Both the position numbers and the translations under genes were made by a program. From a virus, in the IMG/VR virus record IMGVR_UViG_3300006805_000081, positions 1 through 35,247 of that record: a DNA stretch of 35,247 nt, one strand, 5' to 3'. How positions within the stretch are numbered: position 1 is the stretch's first letter; each line of letters starts with the position of its first letter. This document shows, in pieces, positions 12,136-21,498 of this stretch. The notes beneath the pieces are model-generated. The model saw nothing but the letters and a program-made list of their open reading frames with translations, was not told the DNA's origin and did not search any database.

Positions 12136-14187
12136 CTATTTTCTTATTCCGAGAAGCGCTTTGAGTGCTGCGCGTTTTGCTTCTACGTTCTCACCCATCA
12201 GGAATTTACCAGTGCCCTTTGCTGTTCTAAATAATACATTACCAACGTTGCCTGAGGCAAAGTCTACAGCACCCTCGATTGCCTGTGCTGCGTCCACTGT
12301 GCCACGAGCCACCTGCCCACGTAGTGAGCGCGTCGCCTGTGTCCCGAAGACGTCCTCGAGCATATCAGCAAAGATGACCTGATTGATCACATCCTCGTCT
12401 ACTCGGTATCCGTACTTTTTAGCGGTCGCCTGCATCGTGTTTATAACCTTGATCACGTCCCCGCGGTTCGGGCTATTCGACAAAATTCGGGAAGCCACCT
12501 GCCCTGCCTTAATGCCCGCGAGTGGGTCGTTCACATCGAGCTTCTTCCCGAACACAGCGTGAAGCTCATCCAGCTGATTGATCGTGTCTGACAGGATCGT
12601 GTTCACGGCGTTGTAGTCGGTGAATTGCTTGTCCAGCGCCTCGTCGACGGCCCGGCGCCACCCCTTGAGCAGGTTTGATGCCTCTCCGGTCAGTCCTTCA
12701 GTGCGCTTCCCATATTCCACGTTTGTGTCGATGTAGCGCTTCACGCGGTGCAGGTCGAATGCGTCCTTGGCGCCTTTTATGCGCTTGTAGACGTTTTGGA
12801 TCACTTTCTCGTTGCCCCCGAGACCCTCAAGGGTTGATCCTTCAAAGTTGATCCCCTCATCGCCCAGTGACGCACCTATCTCAGCGAGGTCGTCGTCCAA
12901 GCGTTGCGTAATGGATCCCTGTGCCACCACCTGCTTGCCCTTAAGTCCTGCGGCGATGTCGTCGAGCTTTGCTGAGTTCTCCTTCAGTGTTTTTGAAATT
13001 GCTTTTGCCGGCTTGAGTACCGTTTCGCCCACCATGTCCATCGGTCTATCAATAATGCGCTTATTCTCGCTCGCCTTTGACGCCAGCTCGTACATTTTTC
13101 GTGCCTTTGCTTTGTCTGCGTCGCTCATGGTGCGCACGATCGCAACGTCAGCGTCATCGAAGCCCTGCCTGATCGCTTCTCGAGCTACCTTGTCTGTTTT
13201 GAGGTTTTTGGGAAGTACAGCTTCCACACGTGCCCCGGTTTCCTCTGCCTTGCGCGTCAGTTCAGCAATCACCTTTTTACCTTTCCCGGCTGCTCGTGCC
13301 GCTTCAACGGCCGCGTCTGCTTCCTTCTTCGCGTTTATTGCAGTGATCGTTTCTTCAGGTATCTGATACTTGCCGAGCTTTGCGTTTGTGATCTCCCCGC
13401 TTTCAATCAATGCCCGGAGCTCTGCTTTGCGCTGTGCTCGCCCGGTTAGCGCTCCTGATACTCCGCCAGTAACACCGCCGAGTACCCCGCCTGCCACACC
13501 TCCCACGACTGCTCCTGTTCCGCCTTCGAATAGGATCTCTCCGGTGCTCTTGTCTTCCTGTGCAGCTCGCGCTGCGCTTGTTGCCGCGCCGAATCCAGCG
13601 CCCAGTTTTGCCCCTTCCTTAGCGCCCCTCAATGCACCTTTTGCGAACGTCGTTGCCGCTGGCTTTACGATCGCCTTGCCTGTTGCTGGCAATGTTCCGA
13701 ATGAGATGACGTCGGTCGCTACGCCCGCCGCCTCTCCGAGTACCTGTTTTGTGCTTTTTTTGACAGACGGCACCAGTTCCTCTACCTGCGTTCCGGGAGC
13801 GCTCGCTCGCCTCAAGAGGCGCCTCAGGTTAGTTGTATCCTCACCCTTTGCCTGCTTCTCGCGGATTCGAGCCACGATGCGCTTCTGCATGTCTGTGCTT
13901 CGTGCGCTCTCCTCCTCGATCTGCTTTGTCGCTGTTGGTGCAAATATCGCATCAGCGATGCTCTCGCCGAACCGCTTCTCGCTTTGAATAATTGCACTCC
14001 CCACTTTCTTCGCTGTCCCGAGTATCTTTCCGCCTAACGTTTCGGGTTTTTCTTCTACCGTTGCCACTACAGGAGCGGCGGGAGCAATGCCAAGTTGTCG
14101 TGATTTATTAAAAAGAGAACCCCCGACGGTCTTCCCCTCGGGTTTTATTCCTTGCTCCTTTGCTTTTTCAAGTAGTGATTTTGCCAT
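12136..14187 (-). CDS. Large internal virion (ejection-type) protein, 683 residues
   Basis: No catalytic motif. The start has two copies of a short helix motif, SLLEKAKEQGIKP (4-16) and SLFNKSRQLGIAP (24-36). Middle parts are Ala/Lys-rich helices. Around residues 190-250 there is a glycine-rich, membrane-seeking stretch (GTGAVVGGVAGGVLGGVTGG), as in internal virion proteins that help DNA cross the cell envelope. Long helices then run to the end. It is the last gene of the tail block, next to a second internal-protein candidate, as ejection proteins are in podoviruses. It begins one base after the preceding stop codon. Confidence 0.65.
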   Translation of the reverse strand: MAKSLLEKAKEQGIKPEGKTVGGSLFNKSRQLGIAPAAPVVATVEEKPETLGGKILGTAKKVGSAIIQSEKRFGESIADAIFAPTATKQIEEESARSTDMQKRIVARIREKQAKGEDTTNLRRLLRRASAPGTQVEELVPSVKKSTKQVLGEAAGVATDVISFGTLPATGKAIVKPAATTFAKGALRGAKEGAKLGAGFGAATSAARAAQEDKSTGEILFEGGTGAVVGGVAGGVLGGVTGGVSGALTGRAQRKAELRALIESGEITNAKLGKYQIPEETITAINAKKEADAAVEAARAAGKGKKVIAELTRKAEETGARVEAVLPKNLKTDKVAREAIRQGFDDADVAIVRTMSDADKAKARKMYELASKASENKRIIDRPMDMVGETVLKPAKAISKTLKENSAKLDDIAAGLKGKQVVAQGSITQRLDDDLAEIGASLGDEGINFEGSTLEGLGGNEKVIQNVYKRIKGAKDAFDLHRVKRYIDTNVEYGKRTEGLTGEASNLLKGWRRAVDEALDKQFTDYNAVNTILSDTINQLDELHAVFGKKLDVNDPLAGIKAGQVASRILSNSPNRGDVIKVINTMQATAKKYGYRVDEDVINQVIFADMLEDVFGTQATRSLRGQVARGTVDAAQAIEGAVDFASGNVGNVLFRTAKGTGKFLMGENVEAKRAALKALLGIRK

Positions 14188-14188
14188 G

Positions 14189-15796
14189 TTAGCCGTTGAT
14201 GATCTCGAGGATCTGATCGTCGTTGTAGCCCTCATTTCGGAGCTGGTCGACCTCGTCCTCCGAGTATCCGGCTTCGGCGGCTGCCTGCTTCACAGGGTCG
14301 CCACTCGTCACTGGCTTGAAGATTCTCTCAGGGTCGAGTCCCGAGTCTTTTGCTATATCTTCGTAAAAGCTACGCGAGTCTGTGTAGATGCTCTCCGCAT
14401 CATTGAAGAGGCGGTTTGCAATGTCGACCATATCCTTTCGGTTTTCGTCTGTAAGCCCAGCACCTCCCTTGAGGAGTCGCTCTGTGTATCCTTGTGCGCG
14501 TGCAAGTGCACTCTGCCCTTGGAACGATCGCGCGTACTCTCCTTCCCGCACCACCGACGTCGGATCAAGCATTTTATTGAAAAGTGTCACGAGTGCTTGG
14601 TCAGCGGCCGCCTTTGATCCAGCTGATGCGTTTTTGTCGAGCGCCGCTTTGTATGCCTGATTCGCGCTTCGGTAGCTTCGCTGAAGGTCGCCGAATTGCT
14701 TCACCTCAGGAAGCTGATTGAATTCTTTTCGGAGTGCAGTTTCATCCTTAGAGTTGTCCTCTGGTTCCTTTGGCTTTGCCACGTTTACGCCCGAGAGAAA
14801 TTCTATCGACTTTGCTTTTTCGTCTACCCACGCAAGGCGACCGTCAGGGAATTGCTGGAGTTTGCTCTCGGCGCTTGGCTTTGGCGTTCCTGCTTCTGCC
14901 TCGAGTGTCTTGAGCTGTCCGGTCTTTGGGTCCACGCCGTACGCGAGGATTTTTCCAGTCGCTTCGTCGTAGCGGTACTGGTAGCTGGTTTGCAGTTCCT
15001 TTGGTCGGTTTGCGTTCATGTACGCCTCAAGCAGGACTTCTGATCCGAGTCCGGTGTCTTCGAGAAGATCCTTGACGTCGTCCGGATCGAGGTCGTCCAA
15101 GGTGTAGCCCGCGGACCCGAGCGTTTTGATGTCCTCTATCGCCTGTGTGCGGTTTTTTTCTAGGAATTCGAGGTACTTCTCCGTTTCGCCTTCAATGCGT
15201 GAACGCTCCGCTGCAATGCGCTCATCTGCACGTTCGTCAATGCGCGTGTAAATTGCTTGAATTTCTGCACCCTTCTGTGCCTCTAGTTGACTCACAAGCT
15301 CGGCATTGTATCGGCTTGTCTTCTCTCGCTGTGCTTCTCCTCGAGGCGATCCTGACAGTCCCCCGCGTGCGCCTATTGCGCGTGTACGCCCTGATCGCTC
15401 TTCTCCTCGCTGTCGTTCGTTTCCAATAAGCCCTGCGTATACGTCCTCTACGGCTTTGATTCGTGCCTGCATCTCTGCTGCCGTTTGATTGCGGATCCTT
15501 TCAGCGTCTGACTCCGTGAATTCGTTGGGCTTCTTCATGAATTCGCTCTCAGGCGTCGTATACCGCCTCACAGAGCCCGATCCGGTCGTCCCCTCGACTG
15601 GATTGCCGAAGACGTCAAATCCGGGCTTCCCTTGGCGTCCTACGCGCTCTGACATGGCCTCCGGGCTCTCTACCGGTGCATTCTGTGATAGGTAGCGGTC
15701 TGCCACCTCCTTTGTGCCTGTTGCCACACGCTTCCCCTCGTCGAAGATCTCGTATGTTCCGAACGCTGTTGGTGTTGTGGTGTATCGTTGTGCCAT
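14189..15796 (-). CDS. Internal virion / DNA-ejection-like protein, 535 residues
   Basis: Long helical protein. Residues 95-215 are charged coiled coil (AEMQARIKAVEDVYAGLIGN, RIDERADERIAAERSRIEGE). Residues 340-480 contain the block LVTLFNKMLDPTSVVREGEY ... LLKGGAGLTDENRKDM, a module I know from tail-associated internal proteins of many uncultured phages. The C-terminus (AAAEAGYSEDEVDQLRNEGY) has a UBA-like three-helix look. CAGGT before the ATG is a fair ribosome-binding site. Likely packed in the virion and ejected with DNA; the role is inferred from order and composition. Confidence 0.65.
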   Translation of the reverse strand: MAQRYTTTPTAFGTYEIFDEGKRVATGTKEVADRYLSQNAPVESPEAMSERVGRQGKPGFDVFGNPVEGTTGSGSVRRYTTPESEFMKKPNEFTESDAERIRNQTAAEMQARIKAVEDVYAGLIGNERQRGEERSGRTRAIGARGGLSGSPRGEAQREKTSRYNAELVSQLEAQKGAEIQAIYTRIDERADERIAAERSRIEGETEKYLEFLEKNRTQAIEDIKTLGSAGYTLDDLDPDDVKDLLEDTGLGSEVLLEAYMNANRPKELQTSYQYRYDEATGKILAYGVDPKTGQLKTLEAEAGTPKPSAESKLQQFPDGRLAWVDEKAKSIEFLSGVNVAKPKEPEDNSKDETALRKEFNQLPEVKQFGDLQRSYRSANQAYKAALDKNASAGSKAAADQALVTLFNKMLDPTSVVREGEYARSFQGQSALARAQGYTERLLKGGAGLTDENRKDMVDIANRLFNDAESIYTDSRSFYEDIAKDSGLDPERIFKPVTSGDPVKQAAAEAGYSEDEVDQLRNEGYNDDQILEIING

Positions 15797-15801
15797 ATTT
15801 T

Positions 15802-17367
15802 TTACCTGTAGAAGTACGCAGTCCCGCCCCCTGTGCTACCCGATCCAGTAAGTGTCCCCGCGGCAGGATTCCACGTGATGGTAAGTGATGCGGTCGATGA
15901 ACAGTTTCCAGTGCCAATGTCGCAGTTTGCGACCGTGCCTGAAAGAATTCCCTGACGTTTTAAGACTACCGTGTTGTGGGTCGTGAAGTCAGTCTCTGAG
16001 CTGTTTATGTTCGCAATAATTGTGTTTGTGTAGGCAGGGACTGCAATGGATCCTCCACTGTTGATTGAAGTCGATACCCCTAAGTACTCATCAGCTCTCG
16101 AGGTATCAATGTTGATTTGAGTCGACGATATTGCTTGGCCCACATAAATTGCTGCGGTTCCAACGGTTGTACCTATTGTGCCAACGGCGTCTTGAACATA
16201 GTATTCTCTACCAGCAGTTAGTCCAGTAAACCCGCCAATGACTCCGTCCGTTTGGACAAGCACCTGCTCTCCATCCGTTGCGCTAGTTACTGCAAACCCA
16301 ATGAATTCTTTCGCAAATTCACTATTTGCATCTGAGAGCTGAACCGCACCAGTAGATGTTGCCACATATACAGGTTGAGGAAGTGTGAATCCAGTGATTG
16401 TTGTTGACGCAGTCATGTACGATTGATTGCCGTACCCTATGGTTTTGCCTGTTGCTGTTGAGGTTGCAGTGTACGAAGTTGCTCCGTTAAAGGTTGCAGT
16501 GCCATTGAAGATCCACGCCCCAGTCACTGTGAACGCTTCAGTCAAATCAAGCCACAGCTGATCGAGCTTGCGGTTTATTTTTGAAACAATCACCAGCGGT
16601 CCGGTTCCAGTTGCTGGAGTCGAGCTCGAGTATGCCGTGGTGAGTGCAAGCGGTCGGTTCGGAAGGTCGGTCGTCGTCGATGCAATTTCTGTCGCCGTTG
16701 CAATTTCAAGGATACCGCCCACGCTCTCGGTTGAGGTCGCTGCGCCTTGATTCACGCTGTTGTCGACGTACGCCTTTGATGGGATGTCGAGTGTTGATGT
16801 AAATGTTGGCGCTGTCGTGTATGTGAGCTTACCGTCAAAGGTGAGTGCGTTCGGCAAGTCCTCCTGTCCGTTGATCACGCGCTTCATCTGATTGATGATC
16901 GGCGAGTCCGTGATCTTCACGGTGTCGCCACGGCGGTGTGTCTTCATCAAAGCCGAGCTCGTTGCGTTCGTCAGAGGCCAGTATCCGCGCACTACGTTGG
17001 TGCAGGCAGTCCCGGTACAATCGGCAAGCACGAATTCCTCGTTTGCTGATCCTTCGGAAAGGATGAAGCCGTACGTTGATGAGGCGAGGTTTGTCCCTGT
17101 TTTATCAGTGCCGCGTATGAGCGTGAAGCTCGTTGCTGAGCTTGAAATGCCCGAGGCGATTGCGTCTTCAAAAAGTGGCACTGGCTCCGAAATCTGAAGC
17201 GATGCCGACAGTGAGTTCAGTTGCTCTTCGTAGGTAAACTGGAGATCAAGCACATTCGCTTGCAAACGGTCAAGTCGCGCCTGCATGCTTGACAGACCGA
17301 CCGTCATGGCCATACCCGCGAAGATCAGTGCGATGATGGAGAGTGAGTTGAGTATATCCTTTTTCAT
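15802..17367 (-). CDS. Membrane-anchored tail fibre / receptor-binding protein with Parcubacteria-like sequence
   Basis: This 521-residue protein starts with a short basic head (MKKD), one membrane segment (about 9-27, SLSIIALIFAGMAMTVGLSS), and a coiled coil (residues 28-58). Beta-rich, Ser/Thr-rich repeats follow to the end, with many TATST/SSTT motifs and GLTAGREYYVQDAVG repeats of the kind seen in fibre shafts. Four cysteines (CTGTAC; CDIGTGNC) could form disulfides. The build, an N-terminal anchor with a large outer beta part, is a surface-protein pattern; in position it is a tail fibre. It follows the hub gene. Confidence 0.72.
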   Translation of the reverse strand: MKKDILNSLSIIALIFAGMAMTVGLSSMQARLDRLQANVLDLQFTYEEQLNSLSASLQISEPVPLFEDAIASGISSSATSFTLIRGTDKTGTNLASSTYGFILSEGSANEEFVLADCTGTACTNVVRGYWPLTNATSSALMKTHRRGDTVKITDSPIINQMKRVINGQEDLPNALTFDGKLTYTTAPTFTSTLDIPSKAYVDNSVNQGAATSTESVGGILEIATATEIASTTTDLPNRPLALTTAYSSSTPATGTGPLVIVSKINRKLDQLWLDLTEAFTVTGAWIFNGTATFNGATSYTATSTATGKTIGYGNQSYMTASTTITGFTLPQPVYVATSTGAVQLSDANSEFAKEFIGFAVTSATDGEQVLVQTDGVIGGFTGLTAGREYYVQDAVGTIGTTVGTAAIYVGQAISSTQINIDTSRADEYLGVSTSINSGGSIAVPAYTNTIIANINSSETDFTTHNTVVLKRQGILSGTVANCDIGTGNCSSTASLTITWNPAAGTLTGSGSTGGGTAYFYR

Positions 17368-17376
17368 GGTGAATTA

Positions 17377-17382
17377 ATTATA
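17377..17382 (-). promoter_or_regulatory. TATAAT -10 element just upstream of the 521-residue fibre gene
   Basis: Exact TATAAT on the minus strand, nine bases before ATG 17367, so a message would start two or three bases before the codon. No clear -35 and no Shine-Dalgarno are seen. It lies in the 18-base gap after the hub gene. Confidence 0.4.
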
Positions 17383-17385
17383 ACA

Positions 17386-19296
17386 TTACTCCCTATACTT
17401 GCGTGGGATTTTCGACTGCTTGAGTCGGATATCTTGGAACCTAATAAGCGAGAATGAAAAGTACCCGATGCCTTCGTCGCCGGTCGTCGGATGGTTGGTC
17501 GTACGGAACCGGATCTGTATTTTTTGAAACTTGTCCTGCCCCATGCTGAGCTCGACGAAGTAGTGGTATGCGCTCGTGCCGTCCCCGCCTCCGCCCAGTT
17601 CGTCTTCCCCTATGGTAACCGGGCCAATGGAGACGCTCTGCCCGGTGTCGATGTAGTCGCCGTCCCCTCGGATGTACCCGATCGTGGTGTAGGCGCTGTC
17701 GTCAAGCGCCACGTCGACCGCCACGACCTGTGTCGGGGCAATTTCGCCCTCAAGGAGCAGTTTTTTGACCTTCTTGAGCCGGTCTGGGAAGTCCAAGTCC
17801 CACTGGTGCGATTCCCACGTTGCGGGGATCACACTGTCGTCATCGTCGAAGCCGGAGAATGCAAGGTACGCATTTTCTGATATCGAGTCGCCAAGGACGA
17901 GCATGCCGTCAAAGATGCATCCGTCCGACGAGAAGTAGTCCTCCAAGTCCCACGTCCTGAACAGTTCGTCGTACACCAGCATGCGGTTGTTTGCCGACGC
18001 ACCGGTTATCTTGCATCCCCACATGACCGTATTGCCCTGTCGCTCGCCCCACGCCTCACTGAAATCGTACCCCGAGAGGTCAAGCTGTCGCGAGATCGAT
18101 ATCGGGAGCACCTCTGCGGTATCAGTGTCAATCGTGAGGAGTCTGATCTGCGGGTCACTCTCCGATGCCGTGTCGATGAAGTAGATGCCGTCCCCGGTCG
18201 GCACAGTCCCTCTGTGACTTTGAATACCAATGTTCCGGCGATAGATGTTGTTGTCGGCGTCGGTGTCGTCTGCGGAGAGGATGATGCGGTAAATGGCACG
18301 CTCGTGGAAGCAGTAGTACACGTCGTTGTACACCTCGACTGAAATAATCGCCCCGCCTTCGTCTTGGCGGAGCACATCGCCCTCGCCTGCGACGCGCGTT
18401 GCACTGTAGTCAAAGTCCGCGATGCCCTCGTCGGTCGTATCTTCCCACTGGTAGTCCGCCGTGATCGCCACGGCTCCGGCCGGTGCATTTCCTGCCGTGT
18501 ACGTCAGTGTGATCGCGCCGGTCGTGTAGTTGATTGTGCCGGTCGCCACGCTTGCGCCGTTGACGTGAGTCAGTCCTCCGTTGAAGTCGTCAGTGAATTT
18601 CACGGTTCCGTTTTCCTTCACCACAATGCCGAAACAGGTGCGCTTTGCACCTCCCGCTTTGAAGACCAGTGTGTCGTTGAATACCAAGGTGACGCCGTCC
18701 CCTGTGCCTATTGCTTCTGCCGCTACGCTCGTGTACTTCTCGTTGTCGATCCATGACAGGTACACCGCCGTGCGGTCTTGCTGGAAGTTTGTGCCTCTGC
18801 GGTCCCAGAGGTGCATGCGGTTTTTGTAGATGCCAATTCTGCCCCGGTGCGTCGTTGAGAGGAGGTCGGTGTAGCTCCCCGGGTTTGCGGTCATTATTTT
18901 GTAAATACTCGAATTCGGGCTTGAGACGAACGTCATCGCGCCGGCGAGTGACTGGTAGTTTGCAAATGAGGCATCGTCGTCCTCAGCTTCTGCTGGGAAT
19001 AGATCTGTGCCGATCTCAGTCCACGTTCCCTCGACGTCTGTGGCGTACTCTAGCTTGCGCCCGCGTTTTCTGAAAAGGATCGGAGTTCCGTTTGCTTTGT
19101 ATCCGGTGTGCACGCCGTGGCTTTTCCCGCCAGCGCCGAGTTCCGTGCCGATAACTGCGTACCCACGGCGTATCTCTGTCTTGTCGCCTTTCGTGCGGAA
19201 GTTAAGCATCGACGCAGCGCTCCCGACCGGGATCGATTTCTTTTCAATCCTAGTGACCAGTCCGTGTGTGAAATTTTCTACTTGTTTTACAATCAT
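17386..19296 (-). CDS. Tail hub/nozzle protein, probable beta-propeller
   Basis: This 636-residue, beta-rich protein starts MIVKQVENFTHGLVTRIEKK. It then has repeated short blade-like units (GYAVIGTEL, GVHTGYKANGTPILFRKRGR, VYNDVYYCFHERAIYRIIL, EAWGERQGNTVMWGCKI), the pattern of podovirus nozzle/hub propellers such as P22 gp10 or T7 gp12. A part around residues 195-290 (GDGVTLVFNDTLVF, GTINYTTGAITLTYTAG) looks like an inserted beta domain. No enzyme motif. It starts inside the stop of the adaptor gene (ATGA) and precedes the fibre, matching tail assembly order. Function is from order and fold style. Confidence 0.7.
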   Translation of the reverse strand: MIVKQVENFTHGLVTRIEKKSIPVGSAASMLNFRTKGDKTEIRRGYAVIGTELGAGGKSHGVHTGYKANGTPILFRKRGRKLEYATDVEGTWTEIGTDLFPAEAEDDDASFANYQSLAGAMTFVSSPNSSIYKIMTANPGSYTDLLSTTHRGRIGIYKNRMHLWDRRGTNFQQDRTAVYLSWIDNEKYTSVAAEAIGTGDGVTLVFNDTLVFKAGGAKRTCFGIVVKENGTVKFTDDFNGGLTHVNGASVATGTINYTTGAITLTYTAGNAPAGAVAITADYQWEDTTDEGIADFDYSATRVAGEGDVLRQDEGGAIISVEVYNDVYYCFHERAIYRIILSADDTDADNNIYRRNIGIQSHRGTVPTGDGIYFIDTASESDPQIRLLTIDTDTAEVLPISISRQLDLSGYDFSEAWGERQGNTVMWGCKITGASANNRMLVYDELFRTWDLEDYFSSDGCIFDGMLVLGDSISENAYLAFSGFDDDDSVIPATWESHQWDLDFPDRLKKVKKLLLEGEIAPTQVVAVDVALDDSAYTTIGYIRGDGDYIDTGQSVSIGPVTIGEDELGGGGDGTSAYHYFVELSMGQDKFQKIQIRFRTTNHPTTGDEGIGYFSFSLIRFQDIRLKQSKIPRKYRE

Positions 19297-19988
19297 GAGC
19301 GATATGGATAGTGAAGGTCGATTTGGTTCTCACCGAGCGGCCTCCTCTCGTGCCGCATTCTCGTCCTTCCTCCCATAGCTCGGAGTTTGAATTTTGTGTC
19401 CCACGACACCAATGCCTGTTTCAATTCCCGGAAGGTATTTTTTTGCTCGGGGCTCATGCGGAAGTTGATTTCGTCGCCGTCTATGCCTCCGGTGACCCTG
19501 CTTGCTACAAGCCATGGAAGCACCATGGCACGCTTCCCGGGCCATATTGATTCCTGAGTGTCGTCGTTGTCTGCGGTGATCTCTGTACCGCGCTTTTGGT
19601 AGAGGACGTACACCGTATCGGTGACGCCAGTCCCGGTGAAGTATATCTTCCACAGTCCGGTTGCGTCGTCGTAGGCGAGGTAATAGTAGCCCTCAGCATC
19701 CTTGTACGTTTCCTGCTCGTCAAAGTCGATCGGATGGTAGACGCGCGAGTCGCTTCGCACCGCATCGTCTTGCAGGCGCACCCGGTCAAAGTTTGCTGGA
19801 AGCGAGTGCGCAGTTGTGTATACGTCGCTCGAGACGCGTGCAATGGTCGTTTTAGCCCTCAGGAATGCCCAGTCGCGCTCATCGCGCAGTTCCTGATCAG
19901 CGTTCTCCAGCATCGCAAAAAACAAATCGTCAGAGACGTTGTCGTCGATCAGCTCTTCAAAAATTGTTTTTAGTTCTGCTCCTGTCAT
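19293..19988 (-). CDS. Head-tail adaptor / tail tubular-A-like protein
   Basis: This 231-residue protein has an acidic helical start (GAELKTIFEELIDDNVSDDLFFAMLENADQ), then the segment ARVSSDVYTTAHSLPANFDRVR, a common feature of podovirus adaptor proteins (LPANF/LPADF turn). Beta strands (GLWKIYFTGTG, VYVLYQKRGTEIT) and a basic end follow. It likely bridges portal and hub. It starts two bases after the peptidase stop, and its end overlaps the hub start. Confidence 0.72.
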   Translation of the reverse strand: MTGAELKTIFEELIDDNVSDDLFFAMLENADQELRDERDWAFLRAKTTIARVSSDVYTTAHSLPANFDRVRLQDDAVRSDSRVYHPIDFDEQETYKDAEGYYYLAYDDATGLWKIYFTGTGVTDTVYVLYQKRGTEITADNDDTQESIWPGKRAMVLPWLVASRVTGGIDGDEINFRMSPEQKNTFRELKQALVSWDTKFKLRAMGGRTRMRHERRPLGENQIDLHYPYRS

Positions 19989-19989
19989 A

Positions 19990-20898
19990 TTATTTTTCTG
20001 TCACCATAGGCGGCAGTGCAAAAAGAGACCTGAAAAAGTTTGCCAGTGCTTGCATGAACGATACGCGCGTTTCCGTGAGGAGCTCTATCGAGTAGCGTTT
20101 TGCGTACCCGAAGTCGTAGTTCCACTCGAGCACTTTGTGCGTGTTGTCGTAGTGGTCGAAGACGTACCAGCACTTCCCCTCTTCGTAATCGTACAGCTCG
20201 ACCCAGTGTGAATCCTGCTCGCCGACGTTCTTCCACATCTTCCCTTTGCGCTCCTTCCATGCGAGGACGCTCACACCGACTGGCGAGTATTCGAGTGCCT
20301 CCTTGATTTTCGCTTGCTTCTCTTCCATCGTGCCGTTGACAAAGACCCAGTCGTGGCCGAGCTTGTATTTTCTCAGGAATGCCTTCCCTTTCGTCAGGAA
20401 CGTCTGCGTCATCGGATTCGGCGAGTAGTATTCTTCCCACTCGTTAATGTCTGCACTGAACGGCAGGAGTGCTTCGTCAATGAGTCCAATCTCTGTACGG
20501 ATGATCTCTGCCACTTTGTGCGGATAGTTTCCTCCCTGAGTCGTCCCAGTTCCTACCCCGGTGTATCGCTCGCTCCAGTTGAAATCAACGCCAAAGACGC
20601 GCTTTGCGAGCGTTTCCCAACAGTTCAGCGTGCCGTAGTTTGTGCAGTTGTACGTTTCGAGTCCGTTGCGGTTTTGCAATTCGTCCGGCGGCAAGTACGC
20701 CTTCCATCCATGGCCTCCCGGCATCAGTTTCGGTCCGGATATCTTGGAGTTCGCGCCAAGCACCCACTGGTCAGGCGTGATCTCTTCAGGGAGGAAGCCG
20801 TGATGGACAATCTTTGCTTTCACACGAGCACGCCCTTTGAGCGGAGGCATCCTTTTTGCAATGGGTCGCTTTTTTCTTTTTTGTGTTTTCTTTTTCAT
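19990..20898 (-). CDS. Papain/C39-like cysteine peptidase in the tail module
   Basis: This 302-residue protein has a basic leader (MKKKTQKRKKRPIAKRM) and then a cysteine-peptidase fold. ETYNCTNYGTLNCWETLAKR (Cys 85 or 93 as nucleophile), SERYTGVGTGTTQGGN, PVGVSVLAWKER, DSHWVELYDYEEGKCWYVFD with His 231, and DHYDN (Asp 248) give the C/H/D order. I know related proteins from uncultured phage tail modules. It may digest cell-wall peptides or surface protein during entry, or process virion proteins. The lysine-rich leader resembles the tiny peptide at 25554. ATG 20898 is two bases after the upstream stop. Confidence 0.72.
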   Translation of the reverse strand: MKKKTQKRKKRPIAKRMPPLKGRARVKAKIVHHGFLPEEITPDQWVLGANSKISGPKLMPGGHGWKAYLPPDELQNRNGLETYNCTNYGTLNCWETLAKRVFGVDFNWSERYTGVGTGTTQGGNYPHKVAEIIRTEIGLIDEALLPFSADINEWEEYYSPNPMTQTFLTKGKAFLRKYKLGHDWVFVNGTMEEKQAKIKEALEYSPVGVSVLAWKERKGKMWKNVGEQDSHWVELYDYEEGKCWYVFDHYDNTHKVLEWNYDFGYAKRYSIELLTETRVSFMQALANFFRSLFALPPMVTEK

Positions 20899-20899
20899 A

Positions 20900-21208
20900 T
20901 TAGATACTGTCGATCTTCTTCTCAATCCGTAGGAGCGATTGCTCAATGTTATTCAAACGTTGATCCCGACCTCCCAGTAAGTCCTCCACTTGCTCTCGTG
21001 ACAAAAAGACCGCCGCGCTTTGCTCAAGCATCCCGATATCTTCAGTGTTCTGCGCTACTCGAGCGTTTAGCATGCCCCACGCTACCGCGACCCCGAGTCC
21101 TGCAACGACAAGCCCGCCGACTATCTTCCACAGGAACCCTCCTACCTTTGCCTCGACAATCTCGCCGACGCGCTGGTCGACGTGTTCGAGAATCTGTTCT
21201 AGTGACAT
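20900..21208 (-). CDS. Small membrane protein with coiled coil
   Basis: 102 residues: an amphipathic start (MSLEQILEHVDQRVGEIVEA), one membrane segment (about 24-45, FLWKIVGGLVVAGLGVAVAWG) and a C-terminal coiled coil (DQRLNNIEQSLLRIEKKID). AGGGAA six bases upstream of ATG 21208 fixes the start; the ATG at 21223 lacks a ribosome site. The layout resembles class III holins or spanin-like proteins, but it is inside the tail block, so an oligomeric virion or membrane component is equally likely. Confidence 0.62.
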   Translation of the reverse strand: MSLEQILEHVDQRVGEIVEAKVGGFLWKIVGGLVVAGLGVAVAWGMLNARVAQNTEDIGMLEQSAAVFLSREQVEDLLGGRDQRLNNIEQSLLRIEKKIDSI

Positions 21209-21228
21209 AGTGGTTCCCTGCATAATTT

Positions 21229-21441
21229 TTATGGCGCCCCTTGCGCTTCTTGCGCCTTTTGTATTTCTCTGACAATCAAGGCGTTAATCTCGGGAATGTT
21301 CACCAGTACCCGAAGCACTTCGCCCTGATTGTTTAGAATCACCGTGCGCTCTTGAATCGTTGTGTTGAAATAAAAGATTGAGCCAGCAAGAGCTACAATT
21401 GTGAGTGCTTGGACCGTGACGATTGCGTAGAGTGTTTTCAT
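21229..21441 (-). CDS. Small single-span membrane protein
   Basis: 70 residues with one N-terminal membrane segment (MKTLYAIVTVQALTIVALAGSIFYF, residues 5-25) and a helical outer part ending QKAQEAQGAP. Not recognised. The message probably begins at its own ATG: TATAAT ends six bases before it and no Shine-Dalgarno exists. It precedes the coiled-coil membrane gene, and the pair may act together, for example as a two-part lysis or surface complex. Confidence 0.6.
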   Translation of the reverse strand: MKTLYAIVTVQALTIVALAGSIFYFNTTIQERTVILNNQGEVLRVLVNIPEINALIVREIQKAQEAQGAP

Positions 21442-21447
21442 GTTTTT

Positions 21448-21491
21448 ATTATAGTTGATTTTTTTTTAAATCTGTGCATAGATTATACACA
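21448..21491 (-). promoter_or_regulatory. Leaderless TATAAT promoter with an upstream DnaA-box palindrome
   Basis: Minus TATAAT (21453-21448) stands six bases before ATG 21441, preceded by an A-tract. Upstream, TGTGCATAG (21473-21481) and TTATACACA (21483-21491) face each other and form a near-palindrome. TTATACACA is an exact TTATNCACA match and the other is one base off. The phage DnaA domain could regulate this late promoter. Confidence 0.5.
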
Positions 21492-21498
21492 GTTGCCC

